Positions 1 to 8,023 are shown, counted from the stretch's first letter. The stretch: DNA of 64,000 bases from Pseudarthrobacter chlorophenolicus (GCF_000962805.1 NZ_JZTW01000009.1:1-64000); one strand, 5' to 3'. Notes: generated by a model from the letters alone, not told the origin. Program-made: numbers and translations.

Positions 1-81
1 GTCGTTGGCTGTGTGTGGTAACCACCAACCTAAGAGGTCTTCACCTATTCACGATGTAACCAACGTCCTGACCCAGTACAC

Positions 82-282
82 CTAGTCGACGAACTCGGAC
101 TGCGTTTCGATGAAGTCCCAGTCAGCTGCCGTCAGCACTGCCGCAGGATTGTCCGGGTGCGGTCCGCCCGCTTCAGCGATGCCCTGGAGCACCGGCAGGG
201 GCAGGTCACCCGTCCGAAGGTTCTCGCGCAGCCACTCCTTGCTGTCCAGGTCTAGGTCCAGCCACCACATGAAGATTTCCAT
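82..282 (-). CDS. Small acidic hypothetical protein (66 aa)
   Basis: I do not recognise a named family. The product is short and acidic, with an aromatic N-terminus (FMWWLDLDLD) and a WDF motif near the C-terminus; no membrane segment or signal peptide is seen. The ATG is preceded on the minus strand by a Shine-Dalgarno-like AGGTGG at suitable spacing, and a good promoter match lies just upstream (313-341), which together support a real gene. It is divergent from the secreted repeat protein at 573. Bases 1-81, beyond its stop codon, show nothing I can name. Confidence 0.6.
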   Translation of the reverse strand: MEIFMWWLDLDLDSKEWLRENLRTGDLPLPVLQGIAEAGGPHPDNPAAVLTAADWDFIETQSEFVD

Positions 283-312
283 GCCAGATCCACCTGCCTT
301 TCGTTGACTTAA

Positions 313-341
313 ACGTTAGGCGCGGGCGAATCCCGGGACAA
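313..341 (-). promoter_or_regulatory. Sigma-70 type promoter for the 66-aa gene
   Basis: On the minus strand a TTGTCC -35 box (336-341) and a TAACGT -10 box (313-318) are separated by exactly 17 bp. They sit about 30 bp upstream of the ATG at 282. The rest of the 290-bp gap to the + strand gene at 573 contains GGTAC/GTACC arms near 361-388 but no riboswitch or promoter I can name. Confidence 0.5.
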
Positions 342-572
342 GGCTCCGCCCGCCCGTACAGGTACTACTCCCGGGCACAGATCGGGTACCGGCAAGTAAC
401 CTGGCGGGCTTCAGTCCGGGAAAGACGAGTACACCCTACTGAGGACCTTCCCTGGCGCCGCCCCTAGCCTGAAAACTCAAGCAAGCTGACCGTGCCGCTG
501 GGGCATACGGGCGCCACCGCTGGCCTTTCCCAACCATGGTCCGTTTCACGCAATCAAACTGGGGAGATCACC

Positions 573-1304
573 ATGAAACGCACCATAGGAACCCTCGGCG
601 CCGTAGGCCTGGCGGCGCTCGTCGTCGCCGCCCCCGCAGTAGCCGACCGTGGCTGGAGCGATGACGATAAGGTCATCATCTGCCATGCCGGCTCGGGCTC
701 GAACGCCGATCACTACACCGTGAACGCGGTTGCGGTCCCGTCACTGAACGGTCATGACAAGCACGGCAACGACATCATTCCGCCCAACGACGGCCTGAAA
801 GACGGGCAGAACTGGGATGCTGCGGGACAGGCCATCTACAACAACGGCTGCGTTGCGGCGCCTCCGGTCGACAACCCACCCGTGGACAACCCGCCCGTCG
901 ATAACCCGCCGGTCGACAACCCGCCCGTCGACAACCCGCCCGTCGACAACCCACCTGTCGATAACCCGCCCGTGGACAACCCACCCGTCGTCAACCCTCC
1001 GGTCAACAACCCTCCGGTCAACAACCCGCCCGCGGTGACGCCCGTTGTCCCACCCGCCACAACACCAGCCGTGGTGACTCCGGCAGTGCCCGCCCAGCCC
1101 GCCGCCACCCAGGTGCAGCAGGCAACCGGTGCGGTGGCCGCTGCACCCGTCGGCAAGGGCACCAACCAGGGCTACAACGCCCAGACCGCCGTCGGCGCCA
1201 ACCCGGCATCACCCGCCTGGCTGGGCGGCATCGGCGCACTGGCTGCGGCCGGGGCTGCGGTGGCCATCCGCCGCCGGTCTGCTTCCTCGCCAATGGCCCG
1301 CTGA
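573..1304 (+). CDS. Secreted surface protein with PPVDN repeats and C-terminal membrane anchor
   Basis: The 243-aa product starts with a signal peptide (MKRTIGTLG then a hydrophobic run to APAVAD). Next comes a domain with the pattern ICHAGSG...GHDKHGNDIIPP, a Cys/His-containing module seen in many actinobacterial exported proteins. A Pro-rich stalk of eleven five-residue units follows, then a Pro/Thr/Val linker, and a C-terminal hydrophobic segment ending in RRR. The tail looks like a sortase-type anchor, but no LPxTG or LAxTG is visible before it; the nearest sequence is GANPASPAW. I chose the ATG at 573 because GGGGAGAT precedes it and it begins the signal peptide; a longer frame from 492 would bury the signal. 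A class F sortase gene follows 108 bp later. Function is inferred as a cell-surface stalk protein. Confidence 0.8.
   Translation: MKRTIGTLGAVGLAALVVAAPAVADRGWSDDDKVIICHAGSGSNADHYTVNAVAVPSLNGHDKHGNDIIPPNDGLKDGQNWDAAGQAIYNNGCVAAPPVDNPPVDNPPVDNPPVDNPPVDNPPVDNPPVDNPPVDNPPVVNPPVNNPPVNNPPAVTPVVPPATTPAVVTPAVPAQPAATQVQQATGAVAAAPVGKGTNQGYNAQTAVGANPASPAWLGGIGALAAAGAAVAIRRRSASSPMAR
861..1025 (+). repeat. Eleven tandem 15-nt units coding PPVDN-type pentapeptides
   Basis: Eleven consecutive 15-nt units encode eight PPVDN, one PPVVN and two PPVNN pentapeptides. Units differ mainly at third positions and some are identical at DNA level (for example 921-935 and 936-950; 996-1010 and 1011-1025). The array is in frame within the surface protein and should vary in copy number by slippage or recombination. 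Confidence 0.92.
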
Positions 1305-1412
1305 CGCCGTCGTCACCCCCGCAACGCTGCGGCCCCTGACAAGGAAGGCGTTCCGCCAGTGCCCGGCGGGACGCCTTCCTTCCTTTCACCAGTGACCCAC
1401 CGGAGGAGCAAA

Positions 1413-2153
1413 ATGGCCGAGGAGAACAGCCGCCCGGAGCCACCAAAGCGGCCGTGGCATCTCCTGAACCGCGCTGACCTGGCAATCCTGCTGTGCGGTG
1501 TCACGGCAGCCTTGGGCATCACGTTCGGCACGCCGCTCCTGCAGCAGGGCCAGCCTCCCGCCGTCGTCAACGCCGTGGCGGCCGCACCGGCCACCGCCGA
1601 ACCTGTCCCTTCCGCCACTCCCATTGCCGCACCCAGCAGCACGGCACCGGCGCTTGACCCCCTTGCCACAGGGGCACCGTGGCAGGCGACACCGGGACCT
1701 GCACTTCCGGAGGCGGCGGCCCCGGTCCGCATCAGCTACCCGGCCGCCGATCTCGACGTGCCGGTCCACCCGCTGGAACCCGACTCGGCCGCGGCCGCCA
1801 GCCAGACCATCGTTCCGCCGGAAACCAAGGACGCCTACTGGCTGACTCCGTACGGAGTACCCGGCAACCACTCCGCCAACACCACGTACGTCATCGGCCA
1901 CAGCTGGGACGGCGCAGACGCCCCCTTCAACCACCTGAGTTCAGCCGCCAAAGTGGGCGACAGCTTCACTATGGAGACCGGCACCGGAGCCATCCCCTAC
2001 CGGGTGGACAGCGTGACCACCTACGTGAAGGCCAGCCTCAAGGACAGCCCCATCTGGGAGATCGTCCCCAACAGGGTGGTCCTCATCAGCTGCTATACGG
2101 AGGATCCGTGGGGCAAGAACGTGGTGGTCACCGCCTCTCCCGCTGGCCCCTGA
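1413..2153 (+). CDS. Class F sortase
   Basis: A 246-aa membrane-anchored transpeptidase: a cytoplasmic N-terminus, one membrane segment (about residues 22-40), a Pro/Ala-rich linker, then a sortase domain. The catalytic His is in YVIGHSW (H163) and the catalytic Cys in VLISCYT (C227). The Arg normally found 8-12 residues after the Cys is not apparent; GKNVVV places Lys235 there instead. GGAGGAG lies before the ATG at 1413. The gene lies 108 bp downstream of the repeat-bearing surface protein, the most likely substrate and probably co-transcribed. Family members link C-terminal sorting signals to cell-wall peptidoglycan; the substrate motif here is unclear. Confidence 0.87.
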   Translation: MAEENSRPEPPKRPWHLLNRADLAILLCGVTAALGITFGTPLLQQGQPPAVVNAVAAAPATAEPVPSATPIAAPSSTAPALDPLATGAPWQATPGPALPEAAAPVRISYPAADLDVPVHPLEPDSAAAASQTIVPPETKDAYWLTPYGVPGNHSANTTYVIGHSWDGADAPFNHLSSAAKVGDSFTMETGTGAIPYRVDSVTTYVKASLKDSPIWEIVPNRVVLISCYTEDPWGKNVVVTASPAGP

Positions 2154-2205
2154 CAAACGCCGGCGGGACCTGTTCACCTGCCGCGTCCCGGGCGGACAAT
2201 GGGCT

Positions 2206-2721
2206 ATGACATCCGAACGGTTCAGCGGTACGGCTCCGCTTCTGGTGGGCATCATGCCAAAGCAGCATCCGGAAGTCCTCCACACCGCTGCCAGCCTGGC
2301 CGCCAGGCTGGGCCAGCCACTGCTCTGCGCGTATGTGGACGAGGCCAGCTACCTGGTGGAATGGGACCCCGCACGGTCCGCCCACCGGCTTTCCCTGCAT
2401 CCGGACGCCGACGACGAAGACATCCGGGCACTGACCACCGGGCTGAAGGCGGACATCCTGGCAGCCGTGGAAAAGGTTCCTGCCGGCAGTGGAACGGTGG
2501 AATGGACGCTCCGCACGCTCGCCGGCGACCCCGCCCGGGCGCTGGCCCGCCTGGCAGCCGAAACCAATGCGCCCATGATCGTGGTGGGGACCTCCGAACG
2601 GGGATTTTCGCACCGGCTATCGGAGGCACTGAACGGATCGGTGGGCGCCTGGCTCAGCCATCACCAGAGCCTGCCGGTACTGGTGGTTCCGTACAGGATG
2701 CCGGCGCACCAGGACAGCTGA
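2206..2721 (+). CDS. Universal stress protein (UspA family)
   Basis: A single-domain 171-aa USP. It opens with a beta-strand and loop typical of the fold (LLVGIMPKQHPEV) and ends with GTSERGFSHRLSEALNGSVG then LPVLVVP, a somewhat divergent form of the G-2X-G-9X-G(S/T) nucleotide-binding loop. The divergent spacing makes ATP binding uncertain. It lies 52 bp after the sortase on the same strand. The start is the first ATG in frame and lacks a strong ribosome-binding site. Confidence 0.85.
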   Translation: MTSERFSGTAPLLVGIMPKQHPEVLHTAASLAARLGQPLLCAYVDEASYLVEWDPARSAHRLSLHPDADDEDIRALTTGLKADILAAVEKVPAGSGTVEWTLRTLAGDPARALARLAAETNAPMIVVGTSERGFSHRLSEALNGSVGAWLSHHQSLPVLVVPYRMPAHQDS

Positions 2722-2880
2722 GTTCCGGCGTTCACCCGCTGAAAGCACGTTAAATCCAGGTCCCAAATAATAAAGCGAAAGTACTTATTCCGGGTGCTGG
2801 CGGAGTTCCCTACCAGACAGTAAGCTAAATCCTGCAGGCCGGTTCCGCAGTGAGTAGATGCCGGGCTTGCCCAAGAGCTG

Positions 2881-2924
2881 CTCCGGAGTGCGTATCCCCC
2901 AATAACGCACTCCGGAGCTTTTTT
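2881..2924 (+). terminator. Rho-independent terminator
   Basis: A perfect 13-bp stem (2881-2893 with 2905-2917), an 11-nt loop containing five C residues, and a run of six T from 2919. It ends transcription about 160 bp after the USP stop, before the copper operon promoter. The stretch 2722-2880 has no gene; it is either a long 3' UTR or part of a small RNA using this terminator. Confidence 0.85.
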
Positions 2925-2948
2925 GTGTCCTGACTTAGCCAGCTTAGA

Positions 2949-2992
2949 TACCCCCTGGGGGTACTTGCGTCCATACCCCAACGGGGTATAGG
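2949..2992 (+). promoter_or_regulatory. csoR promoter with two CsoR-type operators
   Basis: Two GC-rich palindromes precede csoR: TACCCCCTGGGGGTA (2949-2963) and ATACCCC-aac-GGGGTAT (2973-2989). Both resemble known CsoR operators. A TTGCGT -35 (2965-2970) and TATAGG -10 (2987-2992) with a 16-bp spacer place the second palindrome across the spacer and -10, and the first just upstream of the -35. Transcription would start at or beside the csoR ATG at 3001, suggesting a leaderless mRNA repressed by CsoR until Cu(I) binds. Confidence 0.75.
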
Positions 2993-3000
2993 TTGAAGGC

Positions 3001-3357
3001 ATGGACGCCATCGAAGAGGCCGTAACCGCGCAACCCACAGAGCTGGCACCGCAGCGTGCGGCCGAGCATGGATACACGGCCAACAAGGATGCCTACCTGC
3101 GCCGCCTCAAACGCATTGAGGGCCAGGTCCGGGGTATCGCGCGCATGGTGGACGAGGACAAGTACTGCATCGACATCCTCACCCAGGTATCCGCCGTCAC
3201 CAAAGCCCTGCACGCCGTCAGCCTGGGGTTGGTGGAAGAGCACATCGGCCACTGCGTGGTGGGTGCCGCTGCAGAACCGGACCCTGAGGCACGCGCCGAA
3301 GCAATCGATGCCAAAGTCAGGGAAGCCGCGGAAGCCATCGGCCGCCTGCTGCGCTGA
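3001..3357 (+). CDS. csoR: Copper-sensing repressor, CsoR family
   Basis: A 118-aa DUF156/CsoR protein: an all-helical Cu(I) sensor that releases operator DNA when copper binds. The Cu(I) ligands are C56, H81 and C85, with the same 25- and 4-residue spacing as Cys36-His61-Cys65 of the Mycobacterium tuberculosis protein. The core RRLKRIEGQVRGI is typical of the family. The N-terminal 25 residues are an extension of low conservation. It is the first gene of a csoR-copZ-copA block and has operator palindromes overlapping its own promoter, so autoregulation is likely. Confidence 0.95.
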   Translation: MDAIEEAVTAQPTELAPQRAAEHGYTANKDAYLRRLKRIEGQVRGIARMVDEDKYCIDILTQVSAVTKALHAVSLGLVEEHIGHCVVGAAAEPDPEARAEAIDAKVREAAEAIGRLLR

Positions 3358-3422
3358 CAGCAGCCCCCACGCCTGAACCACCATCCATACCGGCCACCGC
3401 CGGAAGCTACGAAGGAGCAGCC

Positions 3423-3662
3423 ATGAGCACCACCTCCCCCACCACCACCAAAGTCAGCGTCTCCGGCATGACCTGCGGCCACTGTGTTTCCGCTGTCAGT
3501 GAGGAGCTCGAGGCCCTCACCGGTGTGGAAGCAGTGGACGTGGACCTCAACGCCGGCGGCATTTCCACCGTTACCATCACCTCCACGGGCAAACTGTCAC
3601 CCTCCGAAATCGGTGAAGCCGTGGCCGAGGCCGGTTACTTGGTCGTCGCCAACGAAGCGTAG
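3423..3662 (+). CDS. copZ: Copper chaperone CopZ-like (HMA domain)
   Basis: A 79-aa single heavy-metal-associated domain with the Cu(I)-binding motif GMTCGHC near residue 17. It is expected to carry Cu(I) in the cytoplasm to the N-terminal domain of the CopA ATPase encoded 38 bp downstream. GAAGGAG precedes the ATG at 3423. It lies 65 bp after csoR. Confidence 0.93.
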   Translation: MSTTSPTTTKVSVSGMTCGHCVSAVSEELEALTGVEAVDVDLNAGGISTVTITSTGKLSPSEIGEAVAEAGYLVVANEA

Positions 3663-3700
3663 GGACCCCCGCGCACCGTACCAACCCCTGAGAGGACGGC

Positions 3701-6013
3701 ATGGCCCACCAGGAACTGCTGCAACCGCCCGGCACCCGCGTGGTGGAACTGGACATCCAGGGCATGACCTGCGCTTCCTGCGTCAACCGGGTGGAGAAGA
3801 AGCTCGGCAAACTGGAAGGTGTGGCAGCCTCGGTCAACCTCCCGCTGGAATCGGCCCACGTCACGGCTCCGGAAGGGATCACCGACGACCAGCTGGTGGC
3901 TACCGTCAATGCCGCCGGCTACACCGCCACCGTGCGTACGCCGCCTGCACCCTCGGACACCGGCGGACCGGAGGCGGGTGGAACTGACCATCACATGGCG
4001 CACGGCGGCACGGCCACGCAGCTGCGTCCGCGCCTCATCCTGGCGGCCATCCTCACTGTTCCTGTGTTCCTGGTATCCATGGTGCCCGCGTTCCAGTTTC
4101 CTCATTGGGGCTGGGCAGCAGGAGCCCTCGCACTTCCGGTGGTCACCTGGGCTGCCTGGCCATTTCACCGCGCCGCGGCCGTCAATGCGCGGCACCTGGC
4201 CTCCACCATGGACACGCTGGTCTCCATCGGCGTGACGGCGGCCTACCTGTTCTCGGTCTGGCAGCTGGCAGCCGATCCGCGGATGACCGAGCACCCGGGC
4301 ATGGAAGGCATGGACGCCGGCGGCCTCTACTTTGAGGTGGCAGCGGTGGTCACCACCTTCCTGCTCCTGGGCCGCTACCTGGAGGCCAACGCCAAGCAGA
4401 AGGCCGGGAACGCCCTCAAGGCCCTGATCAGCCTGGGTGCCAAGGACGCCGCAGTCCTACGCGAAGGGCTGGAACAACGGGTTCCCGCGGACCGGCTGCA
4501 GGTGGGGGATGTCCTGGTGGTCCGCCCGGGTGAGAAAATCGCCACCGACGGCGTGGTCCTCGACGGGTCCTCGGCGGTGGACGCCTCACTGGTGACAGGC
4601 GAGTCGGTGCCCGTGGAGGTGGGCCCTGGAAGCAAGGTCACCGGAGCCACCATCAACACGTCGGGCAGGCTGCTGGTCCGGGCAACCCGCGTGGGCGCCG
4701 AATCCACGCTCGCGCAGATGGCCCGCCTGGTTTCACAGGCGCAGACCGGCAAGGCGCCCATCGCGAGGCTGGCGGACCGCATCAGTGCCGTCTTCGTCCC
4801 GGTGGTGCTGGCCATTGCCGCGGCGACGTTCCTGCTGTGGCTGTTCATCGCGGAACCGGACGGAACGGACAGCGGGCTGCGCGCCGCCTTCACCGCCGCC
4901 GTCGCCGTTCTGGTCATCGCCTGCCCGTGCGCCCTGGGCCTGGCCACCCCGGTGGGCCTGCTGACGGGAACGGGGCGCGGCGCCCAGTTGGGGATCCTGA
5001 TCAAGGGACCGCAGGTCCTGGAGGATACCCGCACGGTGGACACCATCCTGCTGGACAAGACGGGCACCGTGACTACCGGTGTACTGGCGGTTGAGTCCGC
5101 CGTCGCCTTCGGCGGATTCGACAGGCAGCAGGTGCTGCGTCTCGCCGGTGCCGTTGAGTCTGCGTCCGAACACCCCGTGGCGCGGGCCATTGCGACGGCG
5201 GCGAAGGAGGTCGTTCCGGCACGCCCGGGCGGTGCCGCGGACGACGACGGCCGCCTGCCCGCCGTCGATGGCTTCCGTTCGGCTCCGGGTGGCGGAGTCA
5301 CGGGAACGGTGGAGGGCCTGCTGGTTTTGGCCGGCCGCACGGGCTGGCTCCGCGACAACGGGGTGGAGCCCTCTCCTGGGCAGCTGGAAGCACTGGCGGA
5401 AGCGGAGGCAGCCGGCGCCACGGCCGTCTGGCTGGCCGTTGACGGCGTCCCCGCAGGAATCGTCAGCCTCCGGGACACGGTCAAGGAAGGCTCACCCGTC
5501 GCCGTAAAACGGCTGAAGGACCTTGGCCTGCGCCCCATCCTGCTGACCGGAGACAACCCCGCCGTGGCCGCCCAGGTGGCTGCCGCCGTCGGGATCCCCG
5601 CTGCAGACGTGTATGCGGGAGTACTGCCGGAAGGCAAGGTGGAGGCCGTACGCAGACTGCAGGCCGCGGGAGCAACCGTAGCCATGGCCGGGGACGGCGT
5701 GAACGATGCTGCCGCCCTCGCGCAGGCGGACCTGGGGATCGCGATGGGGTCCGGAACTGATGTGGCCATCGAGGCCGCGGACCTCACGGTGATGGGAAAC
5801 GACCTTGCCCAGGTGGCACAGGCCATCGAGCTGTCCCGCAGGACCCTGGCCACCATCAAAACGAACCTGTTTTGGGCCTTCTTCTATAACGCCGTCGGGA
5901 TCCCGGTGGCAGCGCTCGGCCTGCTCAACCCCATGATCGCGGGCGCTGCCATGGCCGCCAGTTCGGTGCTGGTGGTGGCCAACTCGCTGCGGCTCCGGAG
6001 CTTCGGAAAGTAG
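3701..6013 (+). CDS. copA: Cu(+)-exporting P-type ATPase
   Basis: A full-length 770-aa P1B-1 ATPase. One N-terminal HMA domain with GMTCASC (C24, C27), a His-rich linker (DHHMAH), eight expected membrane helices, an actuator domain with TGES, the transmembrane Cu(I) site CPC (C408, C410), the phosphorylation motif DKTGT (D452), an SEHP motif in the nucleotide domain and GDGVND (D665) are all present. It pumps Cu(I) out of the cytoplasm. It closes the csoR-copZ-copA block, which reads as a self-contained copper detoxification unit. Confidence 0.96.
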   Translation: MAHQELLQPPGTRVVELDIQGMTCASCVNRVEKKLGKLEGVAASVNLPLESAHVTAPEGITDDQLVATVNAAGYTATVRTPPAPSDTGGPEAGGTDHHMAHGGTATQLRPRLILAAILTVPVFLVSMVPAFQFPHWGWAAGALALPVVTWAAWPFHRAAAVNARHLASTMDTLVSIGVTAAYLFSVWQLAADPRMTEHPGMEGMDAGGLYFEVAAVVTTFLLLGRYLEANAKQKAGNALKALISLGAKDAAVLREGLEQRVPADRLQVGDVLVVRPGEKIATDGVVLDGSSAVDASLVTGESVPVEVGPGSKVTGATINTSGRLLVRATRVGAESTLAQMARLVSQAQTGKAPIARLADRISAVFVPVVLAIAAATFLLWLFIAEPDGTDSGLRAAFTAAVAVLVIACPCALGLATPVGLLTGTGRGAQLGILIKGPQVLEDTRTVDTILLDKTGTVTTGVLAVESAVAFGGFDRQQVLRLAGAVESASEHPVARAIATAAKEVVPARPGGAADDDGRLPAVDGFRSAPGGGVTGTVEGLLVLAGRTGWLRDNGVEPSPGQLEALAEAEAAGATAVWLAVDGVPAGIVSLRDTVKEGSPVAVKRLKDLGLRPILLTGDNPAVAAQVAAAVGIPAADVYAGVLPEGKVEAVRRLQAAGATVAMAGDGVNDAAALAQADLGIAMGSGTDVAIEAADLTVMGNDLAQVAQAIELSRRTLATIKTNLFWAFFYNAVGIPVAALGLLNPMIAGAAMAASSVLVVANSLRLRSFGK

Positions 6014-6037
6014 CGGTTCACCTCTAGGGGGCTGGGT

Positions 6038-6310
6038 TCAGGCAGCACCGTAGCGGACGGCGGCGCGGGCCCGGGCCTTGGCGGCTTCCTCGTCGCGGTC
6101 CTTGGGCGGCGCCTGGGTCACCAGCGCGTCCAGCAGGTGCTGGGTGATATGGGCGATCTCGTGGACCGCGTCATCGAACGCTTCCTGGTTGGCCTTGGAC
6201 GGCTTGGTGCTGCCGCTGATCTTGCGCACGTACTGCAGCGCGGCGGCGTGCACCTCCTCGGAGGTGGCGTGCGGCTCGAAGTTGTGAAGGGTTCGGATGT
6301 TCCGGCACAT
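6038..6310 (-). CDS. DUF2277 family protein
   Basis: The 90-aa product begins MCRNIRTLHNFEPHAT, the hallmark start of DUF2277 proteins, followed by a helical region with HEIAHITQHLLDAL. The family is small, cytoplasmic and common in actinobacteria; its function is unknown. It converges on copA with a 24-bp gap and is divergent from the WXG100 gene. Confidence 0.85.
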   Translation of the reverse strand: MCRNIRTLHNFEPHATSEEVHAAALQYVRKISGSTKPSKANQEAFDDAVHEIAHITQHLLDALVTQAPPKDRDEEAAKARARAAVRYGAA

Positions 6311-6534
6311 AGGCCCATGCTAGGCTCTGGAACGCCTAAGATCGACCCTTCTAGGCTTGCTTTATCAGCAGGTTGAGCGGGCCCGTCCATGGGGAGGACA
6401 GCATGGGCAGGGGTGCCCATCGACACTCCTTTGAGCGCCGGGATAGGTTTTAGGCAATGGATCTTCCGGATGAGCCGGGGGGCCGCTGGGGATGCCGACC
6501 TGGTTCGGATCCACTTACCAACAAGGAGATACTG

Positions 6535-6798
6535 ATGGCTATTTGGGGTGCAGACGTTCAGCAGCTTCGTCAGCTGGGCAGCAAGCTTCAGGCAGGTGCG
6601 TCCGAGATCGAGACGCAGAAGTCCACTCTCACCAAGGTTCTGAGCAGCACCAACTGGGAAGGCCCCGACGCTGACAAGTTCCGCAACGAATGGTCGGGCC
6701 AGCACACCACCATGCTGACCAAGGTTGCCGAAGCACTGAAGGAAGCCGGCGACAAGGCCAAGCGCAACGCTGAAGAGCAGGACCAGGCTTCCCGCTAA
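6535..6798 (+). CDS. WXG100 (ESAT-6-like) protein
   Basis: An 87-aa helical-hairpin protein with the WxG turn at W41-E42-G43, flanked by two amphipathic helices; the second is rich in Lys and Glu. Such proteins are usually exported by type VII (ESX) machinery as dimers. AAGGAG sits just before the ATG at 6535; a longer frame from 6457 is unlikely. No EccC, EccB, EccD or mycosin gene is in the window, so any secretion system must lie elsewhere. A strong terminator follows. The 224 bp upstream (6311-6534) hold no gene I can support. Confidence 0.88.
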   Translation: MAIWGADVQQLRQLGSKLQAGASEIETQKSTLTKVLSSTNWEGPDADKFRNEWSGQHTTMLTKVAEALKEAGDKAKRNAEEQDQASR

Positions 6799-6842
6799 GC
6801 CCCGGTTGCGCAGGACCTGTCACCAGGCACCTGTTTGTAACG

Positions 6843-6880
6843 GCGAGGGCCCGGACACCGCAAGGTGTCCGGGCCCTCGC
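6843..6880 (+). terminator. Strong hairpin terminator after the WXG100 gene
   Basis: A perfect 17-bp GC-rich stem (6843-6859 with 6864-6880) closed by a GCAA tetraloop, followed by GCGTTTAA. It lies 45 bp beyond the WXG100 stop and before the convergent EamA gene. Confidence 0.8.
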
Positions 6881-6954
6881 GCGTTTAACCGCTGTATAAA
6901 GTGCCGGACCTGCGGCGGGCGAGGGTGCGCGGGCATCCGCGCACGCTGGGGCAC

Positions 6955-7995
6955 TCAGGGCACGGGTTCGACGTCGTTCGCGTGCTCGAGCGGTGAGGTT
7001 GCCTTCGCCGCTGGCTGGCCGGGCGCGGGTTCCACCGCGGGAGCCCGGAGTTCGTCGAGCCGGACCAGGAGGACGCCGCCTACGATGAGCACTCCGCCCA
7101 CAAGCTGGATGGCACCGGGCAATTCGCCCAGCAGCAGCCAGGCCCAGAGGACGGCGAACAGCACCTCGGTAAGTGAAACAAACGAGGCCACCTTGGAGCC
7201 CAGGGCGCGCGCCGCCATAATCCCCGAGACGTAGGCCAGCACCGTTGCCAGGACCACCAGCCCGGCCAGCGAAACCCACCACGGGCTCACCCAGGGCCCG
7301 AGTTTCGTGTCTGCAGTGTTGAACGCCATGGGCAGCAGTCCGGTGGCACCGGCCAGCCACATGACGGCGGCGCCCACCATCAGGCCGCCCGATGCCAGTA
7401 CGAGGGGCGGCAGGGTGTCATTTTCCTTGGCGGTGATGAAGAAGTAGATGGCAAGGCAGACCGCTGCGGCGATGCCCCAGAGGACCCCCACCGGGTCCAC
7501 CTTCACGGCCCCGGTGAGGTCCAGCACCAGGACCAGGCCCGCCAGGGACAGCAGGGTTCCCCCGAAGGTCAGCGCGCGCGGCCGTTTTCGGCTGGCTGCC
7601 CAGATCCACAGGACGATGATCACCGGAGCCAGGTACTCGAGCAGCAGGGCGACGCCCACGGAGAGCCGCTCCACCGCGTTGAAGTAGAACAGCTGGCATG
7701 CTGCCACGCCGATCAGGCCAAAGAGCACGATGGTGAGCCAGTTGTCCCGCAGCTGGTGCCAGCGGCCCCTCAGGGCGATGACCGCCGGGATGGCGAGGAT
7801 GAGCGCGGCGCCGGTGAGCCGTGCCGTGACGGCGGCGCCCGGGGACCATCCCGTTTCCAGCAGCGCCTTGCCGAAGGATCCCGACGTGCCGAAGACGGCG
7901 GAGGAGAACAGGGCGATGCCCAGGCCGGAGGCCAGGAAGCTGCGGCGGGGTGCCACCGGACTTGTCGTGGCGGGATGGTTCTTTGCGGCAGGCAC
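6955..7995 (-). CDS. EamA/DMT-family transporter
   Basis: A 346-aa membrane protein with about ten hydrophobic segments arranged as two EamA repeats, plus an Ala/Pro-rich cytoplasmic tail. Family members export amino acids, drugs or metabolites; the substrate is unknown here. The first helix region (FSSAVFGTSGSFGKALL) and the second-repeat segment near GVLWGIAAAVCLAIYFF are typical. CAGGAGG precedes the start on the minus strand. It is divergently transcribed from a CGNR-type regulator 71 bp away, which probably controls it. Confidence 0.88.
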   Translation of the reverse strand: MPAAKNHPATTSPVAPRRSFLASGLGIALFSSAVFGTSGSFGKALLETGWSPGAAVTARLTGAALILAIPAVIALRGRWHQLRDNWLTIVLFGLIGVAACQLFYFNAVERLSVGVALLLEYLAPVIIVLWIWAASRKRPRALTFGGTLLSLAGLVLVLDLTGAVKVDPVGVLWGIAAAVCLAIYFFITAKENDTLPPLVLASGGLMVGAAVMWLAGATGLLPMAFNTADTKLGPWVSPWWVSLAGLVVLATVLAYVSGIMAARALGSKVASFVSLTEVLFAVLWAWLLLGELPGAIQLVGGVLIVGGVLLVRLDELRAPAVEPAPGQPAAKATSPLEHANDVEPVP

Positions 7996-8023
7996 CGTCG
8001 CCTCCTGTCAGGAGTAAAGTGGG

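Noticed and set aside
342..572. Possible riboswitch upstream of the surface protein
   Set aside because: Some short inverted repeats are present, but I could not match any known riboswitch consensus.
861..1025. Possible CRISPR array
   Set aside because: Units are 15 nt, contiguous and in frame, without unique spacers or Cas genes.
836..1165. Long open frames on both strands over the PPVDN repeat
   Set aside because: They are frame shadows of the repeat; their translations are monotonous Gly/Thr- or Arg/Ser-rich repeats with no signal or start support.
2881..2924. 6C RNA motif (C-rich loop hairpin)
   Set aside because: Only one hairpin with five C residues is present; the 6C motif needs two hairpins with longer C runs.
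4375..5859. 494-aa antisense frame opposite copA
   Set aside because: It is a high-GC shadow: Ser/Thr/Arg-rich, no recognisable domain, and copA is complete with all motifs.
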